Source of the DNA: UBA9647 sp049522195
GTDB taxonomy: Bacteria > Bacteroidota > Ignavibacteria > UBA10030
NCBI GenBank assembly: GCA_049522195.1
Contig: JBEKOB010000130.1
Span: forward strand, 1-7,227
DNA length: 7,227 nt
Direction: 5' to 3'
Shown: piece by piece, positions 1 to 7,046 of the stretch
Numbering within the stretch: the stretch's first letter is position 1
Layout of the letters: each line of letters starts with the position of its first letter
Position numbers and translations under genes: made by a program
The notes under the pieces: generated by a model
What the model saw: only the letters and a program-made list of their open reading frames with translations
Told to the model about the DNA's origin: nothing
Databases searched by the model: none

Positions 1-1
1 C

Positions 2-109
2 GCTCGTGTGATGGCTCATGACGGAAATCATCTGATTCTTGCAGTACCCTTTGCCGGAGATGTGCCGCAAGGGTCCTATGTTCGCAAGGAAATCGTAATC
101 AACACGTAG
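2..109 (+). CDS. C-terminal end of an unrecognised protein (5' part outside window)
   Basis: An open plus-strand frame enters from the left edge and runs 35 codons to a TAG stop at 107-109; the other two plus frames are closed by stops within the first 21 bases. The visible tail is ARVMAHDGNHLILAVPF followed by AGDVPQGSYVRKEIVINT. It alternates hydrophobic and polar residues, which suggests beta strands ending a globular or Ig-like domain, but I recognise no family motif and give no function. The main support for a real gene is context: a strong hairpin terminator, which in this strand's RNA forms an unbroken stem, begins about 24 bases after the stop. A 35-codon open frame could arise by chance, so confidence is moderate. 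Confidence 0.5.
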   Translation, partial: ARVMAHDGNHLILAVPFAGDVPQGSYVRKEIVINT

Positions 110-125
110 ATTCACGATTCCATTC

Positions 126-166
126 AAAATAAAAAAGCCCGATTGGCGTTCGCCGGTCGGGCTTTT
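126..166. terminator. Bidirectional intrinsic terminator between converging transcripts
   Basis: Bases 133-147 pair with 152-166 around a GTTC loop, giving a 15-bp stem with core GCCCGA/TCGGGC flanked by A and T runs. In plus-strand RNA every position pairs (two are U-G wobbles) and the stem ends in UUUU. In minus-strand RNA the two wobbles become A-C mismatches, but the stem is followed by a better T tract, TTTTTTATTTT. It lies between the plus-strand gene ending at 109 and minus-strand glgB ending at 280, so it probably ends both transcripts. Confidence 0.85.
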
Positions 167-222
167 CGATTTCTCGAAGATGATCCACTTCAATATGTCG
201 TGTAGAGAATCTTTGCGGTCTG

Positions 223-264
223 AAAAAAGAATGAAGCCTCATATGCTCGTTCTTCAAGGAGGCT
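223..264 (-). terminator. Possible weak secondary terminator hairpin after glgB
   Basis: On the minus strand, just past the glgB stop, a 6-bp stem (259-264 with 235-240, AGCCTC/GAGGCT) closes an 18-base loop. A run of six T's (223-228) follows after a 6-base gap. The long loop and the gap make this a poor intrinsic terminator, and the strong hairpin further along is more likely to do the work. Apart from this, bases 167-279 show no gene or other element I can support. Confidence 0.2.
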
Positions 265-279
265 GAATGCTCCCGAATC

Positions 280-2502
280 CTACCTTTTCCGTTTGAGATA
301 CAGGACACTCAATGGCGGCAATGTCAGACTCACAGAAGCCGGATGGTGGTGGAAAGGTATCTCTTCGCCCATGAGCTCACCGCTGTTACCGAGGTTACTC
401 CCTCCAAAGTAGAGAGAGTCAGTATTCAGAAGTTCCACATAGGTTCCGGGTTGCGAGACTCCAACACGGTAGCCGTATCTCGGAACAGGTGTGAAGTTGC
501 ACACGACAACAATCCTGTCATCTGGTTGGCGCGCCTTTCGTTCGAACGCAATCACGCTGCTGGCACTATCCTGGAAATCGATCCACTCGAACCCACGGTA
601 CTCAAAATCGATCTCATGCAGTGCCTTTTCGGTTTTGTAAAGCAAGTGCAGACCGTCAATCAGTCGCTGCACCCCAAGGTGCGAATCATGCGAAAGCAGA
701 TGCCAATCAAGAGATGCTTCATGATTCCATTCCACCCACTGAGCGATCTCGTCCCCCATGAAAAGCAATTTCTTACCGGGGAATGCATACATCAATCCAA
801 ACAGCGATCGCAGGTTCGCGAACTTCTGCCAGAGATCGCCGGGCATCTTGTCGAGAAGCGCCCGCTTGCCATGGACTACCTCATCGTGAGACAGGGGGAG
901 CAGGAACCGTTCACTGAATGCGTAGAGCAGTGCAAATGTAAGATTACGGTGATGGTATGCGCGATGAATCGGGTCTTTTGAGAAGTACTCCAGCATATCG
1001 TGCATCCAACCCATGTTCCACTTCAAGTCGAACCCCAAACCACCGTGATCCAGGCTGTTCGTCACGCCCGGCCACGCTGTCGATTCTTCTGCAATCATGA
1101 GGGTGCCGGGAAAGTAGTGATGGACTATGCCGTTGAGTTGTTTCAGGAATTGGATTGCATCGATGTTTTCCCGGCCTCCATACTGGTTCGGTATCCACTC
1201 CCCCTCACGCCTGGAATAGTCGAGATACAACATCGAAGCAACGGCATCGATTCGAAGTCCGTCAATATGAAACCTATCGAGCCAGAACAATGCATTGCTA
1301 ATAAGAAAATTCCTTACCTCATAACGACCGTAATTGAAAATGAAGGTCCCCCAATCCTGATGTTCGCCTTTACGCGGATCGGAATGCTCGTAGAGATGCG
1401 TGCCATCGAAGAAGCCGAGACCGTAGGGATCTTTCGGAAAATGCGCCGGAACCCAATCGAGTAATACGCCAATTCCGTTCTGATGGCAGTGATCGATCAA
1501 ATACATGAAATCCTGAGGTTTACCGAACCTGCTCGTCACCGCAAAATAGCCGGTAACCTGGTATCCCCACGAGGCGTCTAATGGATGCTCCATTACGGGC
1601 ATGAGCTCTATGTGTGTGAAGCCGCGCTTGGTAACGTAGTCAACTAACTGATGCGCAAGCTCCCGGTAAGTCAGCCAGCGACTCCCTTCTTCAGGCACGC
1701 GAGCCCAGGATGCGAGATGAACTTCGTACACTGAGATAGGACTGGCAAACGGATTGGCCCCCGGCCGATTGTTCATCCACGAGTCATCGTGCCACTCGAA
1801 TCCACCGAGCAGGTTGACCCTTGATGCCGTGCTAGGGCGTAATTCCATCTCGAAACCGTACGGATCGGACTTATCCAGGATTGCACCGCTCGGGGTCTTG
1901 ATCTGGAACTTGTAGAGTTCTCCTTCAGGCAAACCTGGAATAAAGATCTCCCACACACCTGATGATCCCAGCACCCTCATGGCGTGCTTGCGTCGGTCCC
2001 ACCCATTGAAACTCCCGATTACGCTCACGCTCCGGGCACCAGGCGCCCAGACGGCGAATTGAATGCCGCCGACACCGCTGACTTCTGCGTAATGCGCTCC
2101 AAGCTTCTCATAAATCCTATGATGGTCACCCGCGTTGAACAAATACAGGTCGAATTCGGTGAGCGTAGGAAGGAACGTGTACGAGTCATAAAACGTCGCA
2201 ACTTCACCACCTGGAGAATGACGCCGGAGTTTGTACAGAAAAACCTCTTCTCTTCCGGCAATGAAGGCTTCGAAGAAACCGGCATCACCAACAGCCATCA
2301 TCGGATGAACAGCGGACTCCGTTTCTCTTTTCAGCTCGATAACTTCAGCCGATTCCGCGTCAGGCAGAAATGCCCTGATCGCGACACCCTTTTTTCCCTT
2401 CACTTCCAGGATGTGCGCACCGAGGACGGTGAATGGATCATAGTGGTCTGTATTGACAATCTTCGCTATGTCGTCCGAAGAAACTGTCGATTTCATATCC
2501 AT
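280..2502 (-). CDS. glgB: 1,4-alpha-glucan (glycogen) branching enzyme, GH13 family
   Basis: This cytoplasmic enzyme cuts alpha-1,4 glucan chains and re-attaches the piece by an alpha-1,6 bond, making the branches of glycogen. Numbering from the GTG at 2505 (741 residues; E. coli GlgB has 728), an N1 module begins with DPFTVLG (23-29). A CBM48 module follows at about 145-230 (FAVWAPGARSV, GSFNGWD). The GH13 (beta/alpha)8 domain spans about 255-640, and a beta-sandwich ends in LPPLSVLYL. Catalytic residues by family pattern are nucleophile D420 (GLRIDAV), acid/base E473 (IAEEST) and D541 (SHDEVVHGK). The gene is complete. It is last in a three-gene operon: nadD's TGA shares one base with the ATG at 2502 (TGATG). 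I prefer that ATG to the in-frame GTG one codon upstream, because it permits translational coupling. No GlgA, GlgC or GlgP gene is in the window, so its partners lie elsewhere. Confidence 0.97.
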   Translation of the reverse strand: MDMKSTVSSDDIAKIVNTDHYDPFTVLGAHILEVKGKKGVAIRAFLPDAESAEVIELKRETESAVHPMMAVGDAGFFEAFIAGREEVFLYKLRRHSPGGEVATFYDSYTFLPTLTEFDLYLFNAGDHHRIYEKLGAHYAEVSGVGGIQFAVWAPGARSVSVIGSFNGWDRRKHAMRVLGSSGVWEIFIPGLPEGELYKFQIKTPSGAILDKSDPYGFEMELRPSTASRVNLLGGFEWHDDSWMNNRPGANPFASPISVYEVHLASWARVPEEGSRWLTYRELAHQLVDYVTKRGFTHIELMPVMEHPLDASWGYQVTGYFAVTSRFGKPQDFMYLIDHCHQNGIGVLLDWVPAHFPKDPYGLGFFDGTHLYEHSDPRKGEHQDWGTFIFNYGRYEVRNFLISNALFWLDRFHIDGLRIDAVASMLYLDYSRREGEWIPNQYGGRENIDAIQFLKQLNGIVHHYFPGTLMIAEESTAWPGVTNSLDHGGLGFDLKWNMGWMHDMLEYFSKDPIHRAYHHRNLTFALLYAFSERFLLPLSHDEVVHGKRALLDKMPGDLWQKFANLRSLFGLMYAFPGKKLLFMGDEIAQWVEWNHEASLDWHLLSHDSHLGVQRLIDGLHLLYKTEKALHEIDFEYRGFEWIDFQDSASSVIAFERKARQPDDRIVVVCNFTPVPRYGYRVGVSQPGTYVELLNTDSLYFGGSNLGNSGELMGEEIPFHHHPASVSLTLPPLSVLYLKRKR

Positions 2503-3107
2503 CACTTTTGGGTTGAACTCTGATACAGTCGTTTGCGGATGATGAACGCCAGAACGTTTTCTCTCACCATCTCGTCGATTGCTTTCCCTTCAAGTAATCG
2601 CCTGCGGATGTCAGTTGAAGCAAGATCCATCAAAGGTCCCTTGATCCGATGATACTTCGTGTTTGAAGTCTTCGATCGTTGAGATCCCTTCTGTGGCCGG
2701 CGATAGACCGCCAGGGAAGCCAGCTGGAGGATTCGTTCCGGATCTTTCCATGAATGAAACTGTTGCAAGCTGTCACCCCCAACAATAAGGAAGAGATCAG
2801 CGGACGGAAACCTCCGATGAAAAGCCTTGACGGTATCTACCGTGTATGAAACTCCCCGTCTCCTGATTTCAATGTCGGACACCCGCAATCTGGGATTGCC
2901 GCGCGCCGAGAGCCTCGTCATAGCCAGACGATCTCTGGCAGTCGAGGCATGCCTCCCTGCTTTATGTGGTGGCTGATATGCCGGCACGAGGTACACAACA
3001 TCAAGCTTCAGCGTGCGCCTTGCGAGCTCAGCGATAACCAAATGCCCCAGATGCGGGGGATCAAATGATCCACCAAAAATCCCAATTCTTTTCAGGCGTG
3101 GCGGCAT
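2502..3107 (-). CDS. nadD: Nicotinate-nucleotide adenylyltransferase
   Basis: NadD transfers AMP from ATP to nicotinic acid mononucleotide to give deamido-NAD, a late step of NAD synthesis in the cytoplasm. The 201-residue product has the usual length. It opens with the nucleotidyltransferase signature GGSFDPPHLGH (12-22), whose HxGH-type histidines bind ATP phosphates. Then come VPAYQPPHK (41-49), GGDSLQQFHSW (110-120) and the C-terminal ASTDIRR box (163-169) that corresponds to the family's ISSTxIR motif. Residues 136-156 form a basic linker (RRPQKGSQRSK and onward) where homologues vary in length. The ATG at 3107 is the only sensible start, as the family signature begins about ten residues later. 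It overlaps the end of the upstream glycosyltransferase gene by 16 bases, and its stop overlaps the glgB start, so expression is probably coupled to both. No strong ribosome binding site is visible. Confidence 0.96.
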   Translation of the reverse strand: MPPRLKRIGIFGGSFDPPHLGHLVIAELARRTLKLDVVYLVPAYQPPHKAGRHASTARDRLAMTRLSARGNPRLRVSDIEIRRRGVSYTVDTVKAFHRRFPSADLFLIVGGDSLQQFHSWKDPERILQLASLAVYRRPQKGSQRSKTSNTKYHRIKGPLMDLASTDIRRRLLEGKAIDEMVRENVLAFIIRKRLYQSSTQK

Positions 3108-4210
3108 CGGTCGAGCACTTTCTCATAGATCATCAACGTCTGCTCCCCCGTTTTTTGCCATGAGAAGGCGGCAGCGCGCTTTTTCCCTTTCTCAATCAGC
3201 ATAGCACGTTTTTGAGAGTCTTCAAGGATCTTGCGTATGGCCTCGGCAAGCTCTTCCGGCCTCAACGGATCAACGATCACCGCCGCGTCTCCCACCACTT
3301 CCGGTAACGCTCCGCCGGTGGAAACAACCACTGGCGTACCACAAGCCATCGATTCGAGTGGAGGGTAACCGAAGCCCTCGTAGAACGACGGGAGCACGAC
3401 GACTTCGGCCGCGTTGTAGGCGGCGACCAGCTCGGACTCAGAGACTTGATAGAGATCATGAATCGAGCCTGTGATCCCAAGCTTACGGGCCTGCTCTGCC
3501 AACGTCGGGTCGACGAGGCAAGCGCTCCCAGCAAACACAAGATCAAGGTCGCCGACTTTGGCCTGAACCTCTGCGAATGCGCTGAGAAGTGTCGGGATGT
3601 TCTTGTGAGGCTTAACGTTGCCGACAAAGAGCACAAACGGCTTCTGTAGACCGCGGGACGCACGCAAGAGCTCGATGGAACTTTTGTCTTCCAGCTGCCG
3701 GAAGATGGGACGAACTCCGAGGTAGACCACTGTTACAGAATCTTCCTCGAGGTGAAATGCCTCAAGAAGATCATCTTTCGTCTTTTGCGAGATGGCAATA
3801 ATCGCTCCTGCGTTTCGGACCGCATAACGCATCATCGTCGCGGCATACCCTCGTTGAAGAATCGAGAAGTATTGCGGAACTTTCAGATGGGTGAGGTCAT
3901 GGATCGTAACAACAGATCTCCCTTTCAACCCCGATGGCAAGGTATAGTGAGGCTCGTGGAATAACTCAGCCCCTGCCGCAAGTGCGTTTCTTCCAAGAAA
4001 TGCTATCTCCCCAACTGAGTATTTCCCATAGTCCGATCGTTCCTTACTCCAGCCATCAGGTGCCTCGATTCTGCCAATGTCGGCAGAAGCCGCAATCAGC
4101 GTGAACTCGTGCATCGTGTGGAGGCCTGACAAGACCGATGCGAGGTTCTGGATATAACTTCCTATCCCATAATCGAAGTATTTGCGGGCGTCGATGGCGA
4201 TCTTAGCCAT
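3092..4210 (-). CDS. GT4 family glycosyltransferase (MtfB-like)
   Basis: This is a 372-residue GT-B fold retaining glycosyltransferase that should move a sugar from a nucleotide-sugar donor to a glycan or lipid-linked acceptor at the inner face of the membrane. The N-terminal acceptor domain starts MAKIAIDARKYF with the glycine loop GIGSYIQNL (15-23), and VVTIHDLTH lies at 100-108. The C-terminal donor domain holds FVGNVKPHKN (195-204) and the E-x7-E signature: E278 and E286 in YEGFGYPPLESMACGTP. Overall it resembles the MtfB-like GT4 subgroup and the second GT4 in this window. It has no signal peptide or transmembrane segment, so it is cytosolic or peripheral. It is first in the operon with nadD and glgB and lies downstream of a sigma70-like promoter. 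It lacks the features of a GlgA-type glycogen synthase, so a direct role in glycogen is not supported. Donor and acceptor cannot be predicted. Confidence 0.92.
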   Translation of the reverse strand: MAKIAIDARKYFDYGIGSYIQNLASVLSGLHTMHEFTLIAASADIGRIEAPDGWSKERSDYGKYSVGEIAFLGRNALAAGAELFHEPHYTLPSGLKGRSVVTIHDLTHLKVPQYFSILQRGYAATMMRYAVRNAGAIIAISQKTKDDLLEAFHLEEDSVTVVYLGVRPIFRQLEDKSSIELLRASRGLQKPFVLFVGNVKPHKNIPTLLSAFAEVQAKVGDLDLVFAGSACLVDPTLAEQARKLGITGSIHDLYQVSESELVAAYNAAEVVVLPSFYEGFGYPPLESMACGTPVVVSTGGALPEVVGDAAVIVDPLRPEELAEAIRKILEDSQKRAMLIEKGKKRAAAFSWQKTGEQTLMIYEKVLDRCRHA

Positions 4211-4254
4211 AATCGTGGCGGGTGTGAGACAACTCCCTAGTGGTTTCGACCGTG

Positions 4255-4283
4255 AATATAACGACCCGATGCCCCAAACTCAA
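4255..4283 (-). promoter_or_regulatory. Candidate sigma70-type promoter for GT4-nadD-glgB operon
   Basis: Read on the minus strand, a -35 box TTGAGT (4283-4278, 4 of 6 to consensus) and a -10 box TATATT (4260-4255, 5 of 6) are separated by exactly 17 bases. Transcription would begin near 4247-4249, leaving a leader of about 38 bases before the ATG at 4210. It is the best consensus match in the intergenic region. Assigned by eye only; Bacteroidota-type sigma factors may prefer other boxes. Confidence 0.45.
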
Positions 4284-4292
4284 GCAATGTCC

Positions 4293-4321
4293 TTGATTCA
4301 GCATTCCAAATTCGGTATTTT
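4293..4321 (+). promoter_or_regulatory. Candidate sigma70-type promoter for flippase-GT4 pair
   Basis: A -35 box TTGATT (4293-4298, 4 of 6) and a -10 box TATTTT (4316-4321, 4 of 6) have a 17-base spacer. The start would fall near 4328, giving a leader of about 65 bases before the ATG at 4393. The box lies 9 bases from the -35 of the divergent minus-strand promoter candidate, a back-to-back arrangement. A weaker alternative is TTGATG (4342-4347) with TACGAA (4365-4370), also at 17 bases. Confidence 0.35.
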
Positions 4322-4332
4322 CAGCCAGTCAC

Positions 4333-4342
4333 ATCACGTGAT
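4333..4342. promoter_or_regulatory. 10-bp perfect palindrome, possible operator
   Basis: ATCACGTGAT is a perfect inverted repeat in the divergent intergenic region. It lies just past the proposed -10 of the plus-strand promoter, where a bound repressor could block transcription. No second copy is seen in the intergenic region. A 10-bp palindrome can arise by chance, so an operator role is speculative. Confidence 0.2.
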
Positions 4343-4392
4343 TGATGGATTAAACCACGATCAGTACGAATTCGAAAGAACTGCTCTTTTCC

Positions 4393-5862
4393 ATGGCCTC
4401 ACCTCCGGCAGCACCACCGAGAATCGAGAGCACCGCTGTTCTGAGAAATTCCGTCCTTCTGTTCATCTTTCACATCTTCACAAAATCTCTCGCCTTCGTC
4501 TCGTTCATCCTTCTGGCAAAGTATCTTGGGACGCAGTTGTTCGGCGTCTACAACTACGCCTTTGCTCTCACGGCGTTGTTCATCCCGCTGTGCGATCTTG
4601 GCATGGACACGTACCTCATGCGCGAGGTCCCACGGCTCAGCGAACAGGAGATTCCGAAACAGCTCGGCGCAGTCCTTTCATGGAAGGGTTTTCTGACCTT
4701 TCTTGTTTTTCTTCTCATGTCTCTTACCACGGGGGTGCTTGATTCATTCGGCTCCGACCGCTTCTTCATGGTCGTCCTCGCCGGTCTTATTACCCTGCTT
4801 CGGACGTACTGGACGACGTTTGCGTCATTCTTCCGCGCGATCAACAGGGTTGGCTACGAGACCGGGATGTTGTCATTGGCACGCGTGGCCGAGTTCATCG
4901 TGATCGTGGTATCAATCTCGATGGACACCGGCCTTCTGTCGCTTCTCGCAGTGCTTGCCGTCGTGAACATCGTGTTCGTCTCTTTGACGCACGTTCTGGT
5001 CCGGCAGAAATTCACTCGCACCATTCTCGTCAGCGATTTTGCCCATATGATGGCCATGCTCAAAGGGGGCCTCCCGTTTGCGCTCGCCACCATTTTCTCT
5101 TCCATCTACTTCAATTTTGATACGGTTCTTATTTCGAAGTACATCGGTGACGATGCCGCGGGCATTTACAGGGCCGCCTACAACCTCATCTTCCCTCTGA
5201 CGATGTTCGGCCTGGCAATAACGGGAGCGGTTTTTCCGTTTGCCAGCCAGAACTATAAGGAGCGAAAGGCTGAGGTCGAAAGTGTGGTTCGCCGGAGCGT
5301 CGTGCAATTACTCATGATCTCGCTTCCGATTGCCATCATTACCACGCTGCTCTCCCGAGAAATCGTCCGGTTCCTCTTCGCTCCGGAGTTCGCGGCGACC
5401 GCCGACTGCCTGTCGGTTCTCGTCTGGTTTCTTCCTGTCGTTTTTCTTACCAATTTCTACAGCAATACGCTCGGCGCCATTGACGAGCAGACCTATGTTT
5501 TGAAAGTGACGATCCTCAGCGCTTTGTTCAACATTATCGCGAATCTCATTGTGGTTCCGAAGTATGCACAATTCGGAGCCTCGATCAACACCGTGCTGAC
5601 AGCTCTCCTGGGCTTCGGGTTCCTGTTCGTAAAGATGAGGAAGAAAATCTCGTCCTCGGTCCCGATCTCTCAAATTCTGAAAGTTCTTGCGGCGTCTGTC
5701 ACCGTACTGCCACTCCTCCTCCTGAAACCCAATGTGCATGTCCTCGTGCTGCTCGTGGGAAGCGTCCTCATCTACTTCATCGCGCTGCTACTGTTCGGAG
5801 TATTGACGTTCAAAGAAATCAAATCCCTCTTCCTCTCATTGAGGTCACCGGTCAAGTTCTAG
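4393..5862 (+). CDS. Wzx-like polysaccharide flippase (oligosaccharide/lipid exporter family)
   Basis: This 489-residue integral membrane protein belongs to the polysaccharide transporter/Wzx branch of the MOP superfamily, which flips lipid-linked oligosaccharides across the inner membrane. Hydrophobic stretches suggest about 14 helices, near residues 19-42, 52-70, 97-115, 125-145, 160-178, 179-199, 225-245, 265-285, 303-320, 338-355, 370-388, 395-413, 428-444 and 447-470. Family-like features are the amphipathic first helix followed by AKYLGTQLFGVYNYAF (42-57), LRTYWTTFASFFRA (136-149) and FNFDTVLISKY (240-250), where D243 lies in a helix otherwise free of charge. The ATG at 4393 is chosen because an in-frame TAA lies at 4351-4353 with no other ATG between. 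A proline/alanine-rich cytosolic tail precedes helix 1. It is followed 14 bases later by a GT4 gene, which points to export of a glycan that enzyme helps build. The substrate is unknown. Confidence 0.93.
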   Translation: MASPPAAPPRIESTAVLRNSVLLFIFHIFTKSLAFVSFILLAKYLGTQLFGVYNYAFALTALFIPLCDLGMDTYLMREVPRLSEQEIPKQLGAVLSWKGFLTFLVFLLMSLTTGVLDSFGSDRFFMVVLAGLITLLRTYWTTFASFFRAINRVGYETGMLSLARVAEFIVIVVSISMDTGLLSLLAVLAVVNIVFVSLTHVLVRQKFTRTILVSDFAHMMAMLKGGLPFALATIFSSIYFNFDTVLISKYIGDDAAGIYRAAYNLIFPLTMFGLAITGAVFPFASQNYKERKAEVESVVRRSVVQLLMISLPIAIITTLLSREIVRFLFAPEFAATADCLSVLVWFLPVVFLTNFYSNTLGAIDEQTYVLKVTILSALFNIIANLIVVPKYAQFGASINTVLTALLGFGFLFVKMRKKISSSVPISQILKVLAASVTVLPLLLLKPNVHVLVLLVGSVLIYFIALLLFGVLTFKEIKSLFLSLRSPVKF

Positions 5863-5876
5863 CTGATTCAGAAGCC

Positions 5877-7046
5877 ATGCATATTGCGATCGACGGTCGA
5901 ACAATTGTACGAAACCGAACAGGCGTAGGCTACTATGCGGAGCGTCTGGTCCACGCGCTGCTACAACTTGACGAGAAGAACACCTACACATTGTTCCTTC
6001 TCGAGGACGACCCCGGCATTGCTGGTCCCAACCTTAGAAAGGTCATGGTCACACGTTATGCCGGGATGGGGCCCAATCGCTTCTGGGAGAATTTCGTTTT
6101 ACCTCGCTACCTGGCAAAAAACGGCGTCGACATCTATTTCTGTCCTGCGTATGTGCTGCCTCTCCTTCGTCTTGGCAGAGGGAGATCGAAATCCCGCACG
6201 AGAATCGTTGTTACACTTCATGATCTCGTTGGGTTCATTTACCCCGAGACGTTTACGCTCAAGATGAGGCTCTGGCAACGTCTTTTCGTTGGAAACGCCG
6301 TCCGGGTTGCCGATCGAATCCTCGCCGATTCGGAAGCGACCAAAAAGGATATCCTCAGGTTCTACGATCTTGAACCGAAGCTCATCAACGTCATCTACCC
6401 ACCGCTTGGAGAACAGTTCCGACCGGTGACCGATCCGGAGATAATCGAGGGCATCCGAAAGGCCCATAATCTGCCGGACAAGTTTATTTTGTACGTCGGA
6501 ACTCTTGAGCCTCGTAAAAATGTCGGCGGTCTCGCGAGAGCATACGCCAGACTTCCCAAGGAACTTCGCGACCAGTACGCCTTGATTCTGGCAGGAGCAC
6601 CAGGATGGTATTCTGCCGACATCATGAAAGAGATTGAATCCTTGGGGATGTCAGATAGGATCCGGATAACAGGGTATGTCGATCGCCGGAGTCTCGAGGG
6701 TCTCTACAGCATGGCTTCTGTGTTCGCATACCTTTCTGTCTACGAGGGCTTTGGATCTCCTCCCCTCGAAGCTATGGCGTGTGGTACGCCGGTCCTCGCA
6801 TCCAATGCATCATCGCTACCTGAAGCTGTGGGAAATGCAGGAATCCTTGTTGATCCAAATGACATCGATGAGGTCGCAGTACAACTTACGACGTTATTGA
6901 CGGACGATTCTGTACGAATGAAATTGTCGCAGGCAGGTCTCAGGTGGGCACAACAGTTCTCCGCGCTCGACATAGCGAGAGAAGTGCTGACGATTTTCGA
7001 AGAGGTAGCAGCAGGAAATAGAATTACAGTCCGAACGCCTTCATGA
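5877..7046 (+). CDS. GT4 family glycosyltransferase (MtfB-like), second copy
   Basis: This 389-residue GT-B fold enzyme is predicted to be a retaining sugar transferase acting at the cytoplasmic side of the membrane. The acceptor half begins MHIAIDGRTIV with the glycine loop TGVGYYAERL (15-24), and VVTLHDLVGF lies at 111-120. The donor half has YVGTLEPRKN (206-215, with R213 and K214 at the expected phosphate-binding place). It also carries the E-x7-E motif: E290 and E298 in YEGFGSPPLEAMACGTP. The layout and many local motifs match the minus-strand GT4 at 3092-4210 (HDL, the RKN/HKN box, EGFG-PPLE-MACGTP), so the two are probably diverged relatives in one subfamily. No signal peptide or membrane helix is visible. 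It follows the flippase by 14 bases, probably as an operon. Its final 23 bases overlap the end of trpB on the opposite strand, and I see no terminator after it. Sugar specificity is not predictable. Confidence 0.93.
   Translation: MHIAIDGRTIVRNRTGVGYYAERLVHALLQLDEKNTYTLFLLEDDPGIAGPNLRKVMVTRYAGMGPNRFWENFVLPRYLAKNGVDIYFCPAYVLPLLRLGRGRSKSRTRIVVTLHDLVGFIYPETFTLKMRLWQRLFVGNAVRVADRILADSEATKKDILRFYDLEPKLINVIYPPLGEQFRPVTDPEIIEGIRKAHNLPDKFILYVGTLEPRKNVGGLARAYARLPKELRDQYALILAGAPGWYSADIMKEIESLGMSDRIRITGYVDRRSLEGLYSMASVFAYLSVYEGFGSPPLEAMACGTPVLASNASSLPEAVGNAGILVDPNDIDEVAVQLTTLLTDDSVRMKLSQAGLRWAQQFSALDIAREVLTIFEEVAAGNRITVRTPS

Noticed and set aside
99..308. Minus-strand 69-codon open frame across the terminator
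   Set aside because: It runs through the strong hairpin and the end of glgB, has no family motif and no start signal; it is a chance frame.
343..1464. Two long plus-strand open frames (212 and 154 codons) opposite glgB
   Set aside because: They lie antisense to strongly conserved GH13 coding sequence and show no domain features of their own.
3092..4210. Reading this GT4 as a glycogen synthase (GlgA) because glgB is in the operon
   Set aside because: It is shorter than typical GlgA and lacks the GlgA N-terminal KTGGL-type motif; its motifs match general MtfB-like GT4 enzymes.
4367..4376. Small palindromes CGAATTCG and TTCGAA before the flippase start
   Set aside because: They are 6-8 bp, overlap each other, and are expected by chance; no promoter relation supports an operator.
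4182..4742. Plus-strand 186-codon open frame overlapping the divergent intergenic region and the flippase start
   Set aside because: It overlaps the well-supported flippase in another frame, and its sequence is rich in H, R and S with no recognisable domain; it is a shadow frame.
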